DNA of 64,000 nucleotides from Coleophoma eucalyptorum (lineage: Eukaryota; Ascomycota; Leotiomycetes; Helotiales; Dermateaceae). How positions within the stretch are numbered: the stretch's first letter is position 1; every line of letters starts with the position of its first letter. The stretch lies in contig JALRME010000006.1 of the NCBI GenBank assembly GCA_026120035.1, positions 372,001 through 436,000 on the forward strand, read 5' to 3'. The notes below the pieces were generated by a model. The model ran no database searches and had not been told where the DNA came from. It saw only the letters and a program-made list of their open reading frames with translations. Positions 23,142 through 35,179 of the stretch are shown one piece after another. A program made the translations under genes and the position numbers.

Positions 23142-24189
23142 TTATACCTCTTCCAACACCTTCTCCTTGAACTCCCGCTCAACCTTCTGTCCGGACTCAT
23201 CTGTGTTTGACTCGCCGTGAAGGGTAAGAAGAGCGCCAAGGTCGAACTTTGGTGCCTTCAGGAGCTTGACCTTTCGGATGTGAACCTGATACACCGTTAG
23301 CATTGTAAATACTGTACCTGAAAACCTTGCAAACATACGTTCTGGAGTGGGTAGATGCCCTGTGTAGCCTTCTCGATCTCACGGCCGATGACCTCTGGGA
23401 TAAGCTTGGCAGTAAGTTGAGTGAGGGTGCAGCTGGTGGCCTCGCGTTGGATGATCTCAGTCATCTTTCTTCGGATGGCTCTGATTTGAGATGATGCTGC
23501 GTATGTGGTCTTCTTGATCTGGTTTGGTCTGCGCTTGGTGAAAGCAATGGCGAAGATGCGGAGGAGGTAGTCATCAGTGGTCTTGACTGTGATGTTTGCC
23601 TCAATCAAGGATTGCCACTTTCGGACGAGGGATCGGAGCTTGTCAGAGGTGAAGTCGAGACCGTGGAAGTTGGTCAAGCAGTTCTTTCCCTGGACCTCGT
23701 CGACACGGAGCTTAACCTTTCGGAAAGCGTGGTCCTCATCCTTCTGCAAATCGGCCAAAGAAACCTCGAAAATACGTCCCTTCAAGGCGTCGTTGGCGTT
23801 CTTGAGACCGGTGGTTCTGTTGACGAGAGTCTTTCCGACACTGTAGGAATGTTAGATCGATGGTTCGGGGATTCAATGATGATTGATGCGTACTCTCTGA
23901 TTTGGAAAGAAGATGGTGCCTGAAGATATGTTAGCAACCTGCCAAAATCCCACAACTGGCTCAATGTTCATACCTTGACTTGGTACCAGTCCTTGCGCAT
24001 GAAAGGATCTTGGGTCTTCTTCTTAAGACCCTTCTTACCCTTCGAAAGACGCTTGTTCCTATTTCCTGGTCAGAAAATGTTTCTGAAGGTTGTGCGCCGT
24101 CCCAGTCATCCATTTGACCTCGTCCCGACGCGCGCTCAATTCCCAATGCATCAGGATAACCGTGGGTGTACTCACTTGCCGACAGCCAT
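23142..24189 (-). CDS. rps1: 40S ribosomal protein eS1 (S3a)
   Basis: Structural protein of the small ribosomal subunit. Five exons (24189-24176, 24058-23974, 23919-23894, 23840-23339, 23285-23142) give 256 residues, matching the yeast family length. The start [19 protein letters not shown] is the signature N-terminus. [37 protein letters not shown] and a basic C-terminal half complete the family pattern. The first coding exon has only 14 bases and exon 3 only 26, and introns cluster at the 5' end, a usual arrangement in fungal ribosomal-protein genes. A TTAGGG-bearing tandem repeat sits about 230 bases upstream. Confidence 0.96.
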
Positions 24190-24414
24190 GATTAATGAGT
24201 TGTCGAGGTGAACTGGTGGTGTTGTTGTCGAGTGTCTCTGGTCACAAGTCGAAAATCGAGAATTTCGTCAAATTCCCTTGAGTGGGAGTATCGGCTTAGT
24301 CGCTTCTAAGCCGCTCTAACCATTATTAGACTAGTACAAGAACCCCTCGGTTAAGCAACAAGTTGGAATCTCTCTGGCCTACCCTACCAGCCTACGTACT
24401 CTCGCTCACCTGTG

Positions 24415-24438
24415 CACTCTTAGGGTCACTCTTAGGGT
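24415..24438 (+). promoter_or_regulatory. Perfect 12-bp tandem repeat with TTAGGG, eS1 promoter
   Basis: Two exact consecutive copies of CACTCTTAGGGT, each containing the telomere-type hexamer TTAGGG, 226-249 bases upstream of the eS1 start codon. TTAGGG is the binding sequence of Tbf1-type factors, which regulate ribosomal-protein genes in several fungi. A role here is inferred. Confidence 0.55.
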
Positions 24439-24741
24439 CGACTATACTTTTTGGTATGGCTGTAAATCCGATGTTCAATTTCAGTATTGCGGCTTGTAAT
24501 TTCTGTGAATGCATCTGTCAGAGATATGCCAGGCCTTATTGATTCGAAAAAGGAAAAAGGTCACGAGTGGTGACACAAAATCCAATATCGTCTCAGCCAC
24601 TCCAAGTAATCTAAGAATCAATACGAGCACCGCTCAGATCACTCATCTCCCCAGGAAATCTCATAGAAATATCCTCATTAGAACCTCTCTTACTCTCTCG
24701 TTCAACCATAATAAGTTTCAATAGCGTGACGAAGATCTTGT

Positions 24742-24751
24742 CCCCCCCCCC
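24742..24751 (+). repeat. Poly-C run (10)
   Basis: Ten consecutive C in an intergenic region; a simple homopolymer. Confidence 0.9.
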
Positions 24752-25765
24752 AGTCTCTTTTCTACACCAGACCAGAGTAGAATACCAAGGCATTGTGGCC
24801 CCAAGGAAAACAAAAAGTAAAAATAAACAATTGCCAAACCCCAAGAAAACCATACTCGAGCCACAGAGTCACGATGCTCCTCGCTTCTGATGTTTCCCTT
24901 GCTTGGCTCAGCAAAGAAACAAATAGGCGGGGAGAGTCAGTGACAGATCGTGACATTGACGTTCCAAGTTTCAGCAACCTGGAGCGCAGAACCTTCGGCT
25001 TGTTCATGGGTGGTATTCGAACCTTATGTCTATTCCGACCACTCCTACTGACTTCTTGCCTTGCCACCTGTCACTTCTGTGACATTCATTGAATCGTGAG
25101 ACTCTCTGCCTGCCCTGGTCATAGTTTTGATGCTCCATCCGCTTTTCGACAGGCTTGGGGATTGGGATTCGACATGTGGTCTCCTATTGGCTCTGGGGGA
25201 TCAAGAAAGTTCACGTATTTTGCTTACGATTTGGGGATTGAGCTTCACTTTAGTCATTGACCCCATTTTGTGGGTTATCTCTGTTAGTGATTAAGGGCCA
25301 TTCCTTCACGCAACACCAATAGCGACGTGGCGACCAAGGGAAAACAAAATGGAAGACTTGGTTCTGTGGACCCTGGGACTGTATATCATGATTTCTTCAA
25401 TTTGGAGACGTCTTTGATCGTGGTCTCTGTAGATCACTGTTCTATATACATCCTCGATGCTCCCCCCACAAACACTTTTGTTTCCCGGTAGCTGTTCAAG
25501 CGGCTGCCCAATAGATTCGGGATTTCCACCCATGTCATATTCCGGCAGCTCTGAAGCTTCTCCTCCTCTATACCCAATTCTTTCCACCTTTTTTCCTTGA
25601 TGTGAATTGTAACATTGGTATCCGCTCTTTTTCTCGTGGCTCAGGTCGTGTATCCTGTCCAGATTGTTTTGGTGACATTGGGTCTATATCCTCTCGTCAT
25701 GAAGTCGTCGGTGACGAAGTTTGTTGAGTAATGAAAGTCCTCCTTCCCTAGAACAAGCTCTCCTT

Positions 25766-26214
25766 TCACGTCGCCTCATTCCTATGCTCACTTCTCCTCA
25801 AGTCATCTTGATAATCTTGAAAATCCTCAAAACTAGGGAAACTGAAGTAGCTCCCGGCTTTAATAAAATCAGTTTCTGTTCAAAGCCCTGAACGGGACTG
25901 GGGTACTCACATTGAGGAGAAGCCATCACAAAGGGTTCCTTCCTCCTCTCCATGGACAATGATCTTTGCCCAGGACTCCCGGGAGAAGTTTGTTGGGAGG
26001 AGTAGCTAGCTACCCGACTGAGGATCGCAGCAGCGCGAGCAGATTGGTGGTTGGACAAGTCCTTTCTTGACGCGTTGGAAATAGCGACGGATGGAGCTGT
26101 GGCACTCGCTCTGACGAGTTTGGGACGACGAGCGGTAGCGAGGTTTGGGTGTGGTGATGAGGTTCTTGATCGGGATTTGGATTGGGAGTATCCCAAGGCG
26201 GAAGACATGGTCAT
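25766..26214 (-). CDS. Small protein of unknown function, 131 residues
   Basis: I do not recognise a domain. Two exons (26214-25911 and 25857-25766) join in frame to 131 residues. The first ~100 residues are Ser/Ala/Arg rich (e.g. QSKSRSRTSSPHPN, NHQSARAAAILSRVASYSSQ) and look disordered, ending in KEPFVMASPQ. The second exon encodes an aromatic/acidic segment, GSYFSFPSFEDFQDYQDDL, with clear protein character; this decided the splice model, because reading straight through gives an unlikely tail. The change from low-complexity N-terminus to a compact aromatic motif suggests a short protein-interaction element at the C-terminus. Upstream is 2.7 kb without a gene, so long regulatory sequence is possible. 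Confidence 0.6.
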
Positions 26215-26995
26215 TGATGATTGATTTTGAAATTAGAAGATGGGTTCGTTTTTGTAGTTGAGAGAGTTCTATATATGTCCTCGTGTTGCTAGGGTTGTTG
26301 ATATCGTGGTTGTGGCTGAGTGTCGTGATGTGTTGTGACGTGACGCAGTACTCCAATTCCAAGATCAATTCCGGATCGATGCAGTATTGGGCAGTTGATT
26401 TCTGGGATAGAACAAGATATAGAAAGATGAGGAAGGTGAGGCAAGGCAAGACCGAACAAGTGTCGAAAGATGCAGGCGAGGGGTCTAGATATGAAGGTTT
26501 GCACTTGAAAGGACTGAGGGTTTTAGTGTTTACGCAGGACGTAGCAGCACCACCAACCAGCAAAGCGTGACGGTCCGGAATTTAGGGTGCCAGGTGCGTT
26601 CGGTGGTGTGTGTGGTCTGGAACCTCTCTCTCAGCGTATGAGATGAGTGTGGGTTCTTGGGTCAACTCCAGGCCCTTGTGTCGTGTTCAGGATATCGTTG
26701 TCGGGACAGTGAAGTGAGATGGTCCGGTTTGGGAAAGTCTGCTTCTTTTCTTGTATTGTGATGTGATGTCAGGTGTTTGGCGTCTTGCGTTTTGTCGCAG
26801 GTTATTCGTTTCCGGAAAGGTAATCCAAGCAGCTCGGTGCAAGTGAGGCGATGAACAGGCACTCTCCCAGCTGGAGGGACAGGCAGCGATGAACCTTGAC
26901 TTGTGAGCTCGGGGACGTCTCTCGAGAGTTTATTTCTGGTTTTGTTCCGTGGGTTTGGTTGGCATTAGACTTTGGGGCGGGAAAGGGGATAGGGT

Positions 26996-27020
26996 GGTAT
27001 TGTATGGTATGATATGGTAT
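26996..27020 (+). repeat. Pentamer array (KRTAT x5)
   Basis: Five consecutive five-base units GGTAT, TGTAT, GGTAT, GATAT, GGTAT. Confidence 0.7.
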
Positions 27021-27434
27021 GGTCGAGGTCTTTCCGTGGATGCAGCAGGAGGAAGGGTAGAGTACGAGGTCTAGGATATATATGCTGAGCGCTGGGGGGC
27101 CGGCAACAATGATGACGATGGTGATGGTAATGGAGACAGAATGAGCTTGCAGCTGCAGATGCAGGCAGGAGACATATAAGAGCTAGAATTAGGAAATTGG
27201 GATCTGGAGAAAACAGCACAGCACGCACAGCACATACCTACATAATTATTCCATACATACATACGGACACACAGCACAACCTTATGGAATTGTTTACCCC
27301 AACTCACCACATCCGCGCATCCACATGCACATCCCAACCTGCCCGTCAGCCACGCAGCCAACCAGTCCACCCTGGCTTGCGTCGCCCTCTGGACACAGAA
27401 TCGTGGGCCCCAGAAACATCAGGCCGAGATCCCA

Positions 27435-27482
27435 CTGCCAGTCCCAATGTCAGTCCTAATGCCCGTCCCCATGCCAGTCCCC
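27435..27482 (+). repeat. Four degenerate 12-bp tandem units
   Basis: Units CTGCCAGTCCCA, ATGTCAGTCCTA, ATGCCCGTCCCC, ATGCCAGTCCCC follow each other without gaps. Confidence 0.75.
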
Positions 27483-27934
27483 ATCCCAATTGAGACTTTG
27501 CTCTTGCCCCCATCCATTGCCACCTGTCTATCTAGGCTTTCTGCCGCCTGCCGCCTGCCTCACGGAACACGACCTTATCGCCAAACGGCGCCGCCACCAC
27601 ACCACGTCTGCGTCCACCCTCGGGAGGGACGAGGGGTAAAGCCATCCAGAGCGAGGTAAGCCAGGTAAGCAGAGAGCGCTCGCGTGTGCTGGCTTCACTA
27701 GAGTCGGATTTACGAAGCATTGATACCGTAGATGGCTACGTGTTGGGCCCTTGTCACTGGTTGCCATGCTGTACTGTGTGTACGCTAGGCTATTGTATGC
27801 ACATCACCCATGCCTGCCTGCATATCGGTGTTCTGGGCTACACAAGAACGTGTGTTGGGCTCTGGCCTTGATGTTTCTTTTCCCCATTGGGGAGCGCGTG
27901 CTCTTCTTGACCATACAAAGAGCGGGGGGGGTCC

Positions 27935-27976
27935 GAGAGAGAGAGGGAGAGGAAGAGAGGAGGGAAAGGGGGGGAG
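27935..27976 (+). repeat. 42-base uninterrupted purine tract
   Basis: A G/A-only stretch with GA repeats on its left half and G runs on its right half, immediately preceded by a GGGGGGGG run at 27924-27931. Confidence 0.85.
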
Positions 27977-28910
27977 CGCGAGGAAGGGGAAAAGCGGCAC
28001 TGTCTTATTGGCATCCCTCAAAGTGGTGCCTTCTGGTAAAACCCAACTCCAGCCCTGATTTCAACCCATTCCCTCTCTCAATCAGATCTGCCGATACTCG
28101 AAAGTGGACCGGGCTTACAATATTGTACACTTGTCTTCCGACGTTTCCATCAAGCACAATTATTATAACTCAACTTTCGAGTGCTGCTTTTCCCCTAAAC
28201 ACGGCCGTTCCCGGACGGACCCGTCTTCGCTCCAATGCTGCTGTCTGTTCTCGCTATTCACAACTTCAAAAGAGGTTCCCGAGACTGTAGTGCGACCCTA
28301 GTTTTCATCGTGCCTCTCACGCCACTTACAGAGTTTTCTGTTTTTCCCCCATTGGTATTGTCATTAGTCAAAAGTAGGACTATTGGATGGAGGCTGTGTC
28401 GTCGTGTGAGACACAGCAAAGTCAATTCTTCGCGCGGGGTTTTTCTTGCTAAGCACGAGGCCTTCGGTTTCACCAAGGACAATGAAAGAGCGCACAAGAC
28501 ATACATAATATTAACCGAGACTTCGTTGGTTGAGTTCTGGATTGCTATCTACTGTAACTACGATATGGGAAGGACTGTGTGGGCCAGGTATTTTTTCGTA
28601 AAGTAGGAGCGGTAAGTCCGGTACGGCGGGAGTCTCCCGTTGGGTATTGCTGCAGGTACACGCTTTCCGATGTGTCCTTTTCCACACCGTCACTTTCTGC
28701 CTCACCCATGTCGATGCCCGATTCATCAGCACTTCGGGGCTCATGATCGATTACTCAGTGATCGATGCTGCTTGCAAGTCAGTTGTCGATAGTCTGCAGC
28801 TGAGCTGTAATAACGCTGAGAGAGAACAGGTGAAATCCATGCTGTACTAAAAGCAGTTGACCTGCGGAAACGTATGCTGAACTAAAGCATTTGAGATCTT
28901 AAGGAGGGGC

Positions 28911-31555
28911 TCACTCTTCCCATGACCGTCCCTTGACTGCTGAGAGCTCTTCCTCTGTCATTCTGTGGCCGGTGGTAAAGTATCCTTGGAAATATGTCAG
29001 CCCTACAAAAGGAATATCGGTGTACTTCGAAGGTAAAGCAATACTCACCAGCTGTGATCTTCGCATCTATCTCGACCCGCGAATCTGCCGGGATCCAAGA
29101 CTCGGGCAACTCAACTCGCTCGTGGATGGGAATTCTGGTGATCGACCGTTAGACCCTACACCGCAACATACCCTCCTTCGAAGCGGTGACTTACCCTTGA
29201 CCGACAATAGCATCGTGTTTCATACTGTAGGAAACTCATTAGTTCTAGAAAAAGTCGGTAAATTTTATGCTACCCACTTGCTCATGCTCAACATTCGATC
29301 GATTTTCTTGATTCCCAGCCAGTGGAGGATGTCGGGCATCAACGCTTGAAAGCGCATGTCCTTGACTCCAGCAATGTTCTCTGTACGCTTGAAGTACTCG
29401 GACGCACGATCTGCTCCACGCTTTCTCGCATTGTAGACAAGATACTGTGTAATTGGATTAGTACGGCTTCAGAAAGTGGGGGATGCATTTATGATGAGAT
29501 GTCTCCCAGGCATTGGATGAGGATCTGGGGAGCTGGGGTTCGACAACAGAGGTCAATGGTCCAGACCTCTGTGGGTCTTCCGACACTTCTCACAGGACCG
29601 CATTCTCAAGCCCTGGAAAGTTTATTACCTTTGTGACCTCTCCAAGAGCGCGGCCTTCTTTGCGGAAATAGATAACAACTCCGCTTCCTCCTTTCTGAGC
29701 CTCTTTTACTGCCTCTTCAATGCCATAAATCAAATATGGACGACAGGTGCAGATGTCAGATCCGAACACGTCACTGCCGTTACACTGTATCGAATATCAG
29801 TGGCTCATCCCCTGCCAACAATAACGGGAGCCTCACCTCATCATGGACTCGTAGCGCCAACCGCACTTTCTCGTCTGACATTTTTGCTGGATCACCGAAG
29901 CAATAGACTGTAAGGCCACCAATTGGTGGGAGGAAAAGCTTAATGTCACCTCTAGTGATCAACTCTGGATAAGATCCGCCAGTATGCTCAAAGAGGGCCC
30001 GTCGCAATGAACCTTCGTCTATTTGCCAGCTCAATAGGAATTCTAGATGGCAAGGCGGGATTCACATACCAATTCCAAATCTCTCTGCGACACCAGGGAG
30101 ATACCACACCTTACAAATTCGTTGGTTAGTACTAGGGGAGGATGTATGCTTCGGTGGAAGTAACCTACAGGCTCAACTGCAAATTTCGTGACGGCGAGCT
30201 CTCCAGAGCTATTCAAGCAGATCTTTCCGTCGGGAACCCTGCTACCGTGTCAGCGGAAGCCACATGGGAAATCAGACTTTACTTGCAGTCGACCTTGACG
30301 AACACTGTCCTCTAATTCTGGAAGCTGTTCGGGTCAGCCGGAGTTTCCCGATATTTTTGCATGAAATACCTTCATATGAGCTCGTGTGATTGCTTCACGG
30401 AGTGTTAGTAGGTAATATAAAGGCTATCTTTGTCGAATATCTCACCGATAGTTGGTCTAATATCAACTACATGTTGTCAGTCAAATACTTGCAAAACAGC
30501 ATACTTTTTAGGATGGTATTTACTATTCTCTTTCTCGATAAGATCTTTATAGATCCAAGGAGCCAGATGGCCCAGAGGGTCCATGGAGACAATTTTCTTC
30601 TTGTCGGCCCATTGTGGGAAGGGACCAATGTTTTCAGCTGGCTCGGTATTGGTGAAGTCAGGTCTTCGTTGATCAGTTTCGTCTTCTCTTTTTTTTATGA
30701 TGCCCTCCTCCATCAGGGTCTTCAACATGGCACTTACTTGTGGTCCGCCCTGATCTCATTACTCTGGAAGACATTATCAGTAAGTATTCTATGCAAAGTT
30801 GTGCATCAGGAACACAACTCACAGCTACTGCCAGAGCATAATAAATGCTGTAGCTTCCTCCATGAGCTGTAGAAATGTCAACTTGAACTTAAACATCTGC
30901 AAGATCTATCAGTTTTCCGTACCTCCGATTGCTATTGATCGATTAGTGAAAGTCCGTCTGAATCCTACGTCACTAGCTTACCGTTTCTTCTCCGGACTGT
31001 GTTCTGGTTTCTGGAGACAACAACGGGGCCTCTGGTTTGCGGGTCCTTATGACCCCAATCCATGGGTAACGGATTGATTCCGGACTGACCTGGATACGTA
31101 CTATAGACACAGTAAGTAATGAACGCAACACACATACACAGAACGCATACGCGTATGCCTATGTACGCAAAAGAGTATACCACTCACGTGAGTATGATAC
31201 GCGACGTAACGCTCTTCGCAGGAACATGGGCAGCAGGTACGGGCATCACGTCTACGCCAGGAGGGATCCCAGTGGAAGGGAGAGATGGAGATTGTGGTAC
31301 AGCATGATCATGGGTTTCATCGTGACTTGGCCCTTTCTCTGTCTTTGACAATGAGGGAGAAGTGCTACTTGGAGTCTCAGCTGCCGCAGCAGCAGCTACA
31401 TCTCTGACTTCCTTAATGCCAGCTAGAATATTGACCCGTCCAGAGATGGCATCGACGTGCGAAGCCAACTGCACCTGATTGATCTGCATCGCCTTCAATG
31501 CCTCCAAGACCTCTTTTAAGACGGCCGTTTGATCTGACGGGGATGAAGACGACAT
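28911..31555 (-). CDS. URC1: URC1, GTP cyclohydrolase II-like uracil-catabolism protein
   Basis: Member of the fungal Urc1 family, related to GTP cyclohydrolase II and required for the URC pathway that uses uracil as nitrogen source. Seventeen exons: 31555-31188, 31100-30982, 30931-30923, 30866-30823, 30763-30738, 30663-30524, 30466-30446, 30392-30370, 30311-30283, 30238-30169, 30109-30070, 30018-29837, 29784-29629, 29444-29278, 29224-29195, 29134-29049, 28984-28911. All phases agree, giving 527 residues. Residues 1-122 are low-complexity with a possible short coiled coil. Core motifs: MDWGHKDPQTRGPVV, AHGGSYSIYYALAVA, and the metal/catalytic region CNGSDVFGSDICTCRPYL (three Cys), IYFRKEGRALGE, which mirror the RibA zinc-cysteine and RQEGRG motifs. 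Residues KDMRFQALMPDILHWLGI complete the RibA-like fold. Exon 3 has only nine bases. Confidence 0.88.
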
Positions 31556-32428
31556 GATGATTTGCGATGCCTTGTAGGGGTCAACAGTGTTGTTGCGAGC
31601 TGGAAAGCGGAAGTGCTATATGACGCGCAAGGTGGGATGTTACTTAGGCGGTGGTGGGGAAGATGAAGCGTGACGTTGGGGTGGACAGGGTCGAACGAAA
31701 TCAGGCAAAGGGATGAAGATGAAAGACGAAGGAAGTATGGCAGTAATGGACGTGAAAGTCAAAAGGGAGAGGAGAGACTTGAGATCATTAAATAAGCTTC
31801 GGAATCACTGGAGGTGGATGAGAATGTGACTTCCCAGGAAACCCGTACTGGACCTGCATAGCATAAATGAATGAATGCACAGGAAGTGTTTGCTTGCTTT
31901 GCTTGATGGACGAATGTTTGCGGCAGGTCAAGTTAAGTCAATCAGGTCAGGAGCTCAAGTCAACGTGGTGCACCTAACACTTAGCTGCCTTATCTTATCG
32001 CAATGCGGGGCTTGACCTTGGACTTGCTTGGCCTTGGCCTTGGAAACTGTTGTCATGGCATTTCGAGCACGACGGCGGATACCGACTGACTGAGTCCACA
32101 ACCGTTTGGGAATGTAGCAACAGCGGACGCCCTCTCCCGTAACAGCAGCTGTCAACCACGATGCACAGTTAGACAGTCGAGTGTAGCAAGCAAAGTCTAG
32201 ACATCCTACCATCTATAAAACAAACAAGTAATAAACCAATAAGAAAAGGACATGGCCACAGCTAAGCTGGACAGGACGCGTGCTCCGGATGTGGGGGCAA
32301 AAAACCCACCACAGTTCTAGCTGTCGAGCGAGCTTCGCGGAGATTTAATTTGTGTCGCGCTTTCACAGACAGACACCCTTTCGCGCGCGTGTCACACAAC
32401 TGCCAACCCTCTTGACCAGCCAGAAACC
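31556..32428. promoter_or_regulatory. Divergent promoter region, URC1 / ELF1
   Basis: 873 bases between divergent start codons. No gene seen. It must contain the promoters of URC1 and ELF1; no GATA cluster or other recognised operator stands out to the eye. Confidence 0.45.
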
Positions 32429-33025
32429 ATGGTAAGAATACGCGTTCGCATACTCTCAAGATCATTCCCTAACGGCGCATTGTAGGGAAAACGCAAGGCA
32501 GCCAAGAAGCCCCCGGGCAAGAAGAGAGTATGTTGCAACTGGAATGCTATGTCCCCAGGGCCAGCAGCACAGTGAAACTAATCTATGCGCCGCAGAACGA
32601 ACCCCTCGCTACAGCTTTCTCCTGCTTGTTCTGCAATCATGAGAAGTCTGTGACGGTCAAGCTGGATAAGAAGGCCGGAGTCGGCCAGCTCTCCTGCAAA
32701 GTCTGCGATCAAAAATTCCAGTGCGGTGTCAACTGTGAGTTCCCATCGACTTGTCCCGCCCTGCGCAACATGCGCTTGTGCTTACAACTATTCAGATCTT
32801 TCGGCAGCTGTGGATGTATACTCGGAATGGGTGGATGCGTGTGATGCTGTGGCAAAGGAAGGCGGCGTTGGGGACGATCTTGCCCCTGCGCGACAGATGG
32901 GCTCGGGCAGAGGAATAGATAGGAATCGTGAGCGCGACTCGGACAATGATATCATTGATGACGATGACGATGACGGGGCTGGTGGTTATGGCGATGATGG
33001 AATAGTTGCGGACGATGAATACTAG
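32429..33025 (+). CDS. ELF1: Transcription elongation factor Elf1
   Basis: Small zinc-ribbon factor that travels with RNA polymerase II. Four exons (32429-32431, 32486-32527, 32596-32734, 32796-33025) give 137 residues. The start [15 protein letters not shown] is the family's basic N-terminus, followed by the zinc ribbon FSCLFC ... [11 protein letters not shown] with four paired cysteines and [16 protein letters not shown]. The C-terminus is Asp-rich (IIDDDDDDG), as in fungal homologues. The first exon codes for nothing but the ATG: the codon is followed directly by GTAAGA, and the next exon begins with GGAAAACGC. This is needed to obtain the conserved MGKRK start. Confidence 0.93.
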
Positions 33026-33281
33026 AAATTTCGAGCGCAGTCTGGTTCGGGCTGGATTTGGGAGTTTGGTCAAGGGCGTTTGTGGTGGGTTTGGGAACGA
33101 TCATGTACATCAATTCAAAAAATGCATGGTGTTCTGTTTAAGACTCTTCAAGATCATTTGTAGAATTGAATTCAAGATGAAGGATGAAATCGAGCCGCTA
33201 CCCTCGTCTTGCAAACACTAAATAGGAAGATTGCCTAATAGATAACCGTCTCAAGAATTGGAAACTACACAAGCTCGTCAT

Positions 33282-34183
<902 letters not shown>

Positions 34184-35179
34184 GGTTGAAGATGTGAGTG
34201 AGAAGAGGTAGGTGGCTTTGGTGGAAAGGTAAAGTAATGCTTCTCGGCTGGCGTCTATACTGCCGTGGTAAACAAGTGGGAGCAATCACTTTGGAGCTGA
34301 TTTTGAAAGTGTGACACACAGAAACAGTAGGATTTAAGAATCGAGACCCCAAGGTGCCCAAGGGTTGATTTACAGTTTGCCGGCAGCGGGAGTTGACTTG
34401 CTCACTTGTCACTAGTAGGCTTGACATAGGAAAAGAGTCTGGATGAGAAGTGGAGTTTCGGGCCACTCCGAACTATTTGGGTTTGCTTTGGGAGAAGAAT
34501 GGGATAGGATAGGAAAGTGATAAAGTGAAGAAGATGCCGTAAGACAATGGCGTAACATGCGCTTGCAACGGCAACTTCTCTTCTTATCCATAAGTGTATG
34601 AGAACATCGAAAACAGCCTTACATCAGACGTGCTCAAGAATGTTGTATCCACGTTCTTCAGTCGAGTCGCACGCCGTTCCTGTCCAGGTTGTGTGGCTGG
34701 TACACCATATGGCGCTGCTGTTGCCCCCTTGATGTGTGGCTCAGTTACCACAATCTAATCGTGAATCGTGCCTTGGCGAGCAAAGGAGACCGCGGTTGTA
34801 GATGTTATCCTCCTGAAGAAGAACGTTCGTTCTACACACCGCCCAAGAAGTGTTTTTTCAATCTGTTCAAATTCACCAGGACATAGATTCCCGTTTCGAA
34901 ATATCCTCGCTTTTCTTCGCCCATTGCCTCTGTCTTTGTTCCTGAATGGACTCGTTTGTCTGTTGCTCACAACAAAGCGCTCAATCTCCATCATTTCTAA
35001 CGCGTCCTTCTCAGCATTCAGTCACTACCCTTTCAACTCGCAGACAAACCATGGCATGCTAGCGAGGCACGCTCAAATTCGCAACTATTCACTCTTTCTA
35101 GGGATGATTTAAAGACCTCCATTCTTACAAAACCACGCGCGGCGCATTGTTGGCTCTGGGAATCGTCTTTGCAAAAGAC
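34184..35179. promoter_or_regulatory. Divergent promoter region, FUR1 / WAPL
   Basis: About 1 kb without a gene between divergent starts. Short open frames on both strands lack recognisable features. No known motif identified. Confidence 0.5.

Larger units (their letters stand above)
24190..25765. other. Gene-free region, eS1 promoter and beyond
   Basis: No gene seen in about 1.6 kb. The first 250 bases are the eS1 promoter, including the tandem TTAGGG element at 24415-24438. A run of ten C lies at 24742-24751. The right half should include the 3' untranslated region of the small gene at 25766-26214. Open frames here lack ATG starts or protein-like composition. Confidence 0.5.
26215..28910. 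other. Gene-free region with simple repeats, 2.7 kb
   Basis: No gene could be supported. Contents are a pentamer array (26996-27020), four degenerate 12-mers (27435-27482), a 42-base pure purine tract (27935-27976), and otherwise unremarkable sequence. It may be a long upstream region and leader for the small minus-strand gene at 26214. The right end is the URC1 3' flank. Confidence 0.5.

Noticed and set aside
25005..25045. GGTTCGAATACC, similar to a tRNA T-arm (minus strand)
   Set aside because: Flanking bases do not form a T-stem, anticodon arm or acceptor stem, so no tRNA is called.
27751..28290. 179-codon plus-strand frame in the gene-free block
   Set aside because: Composition follows the purine tract (Arg/Glu/Gly run), with no domain and no splice logic.
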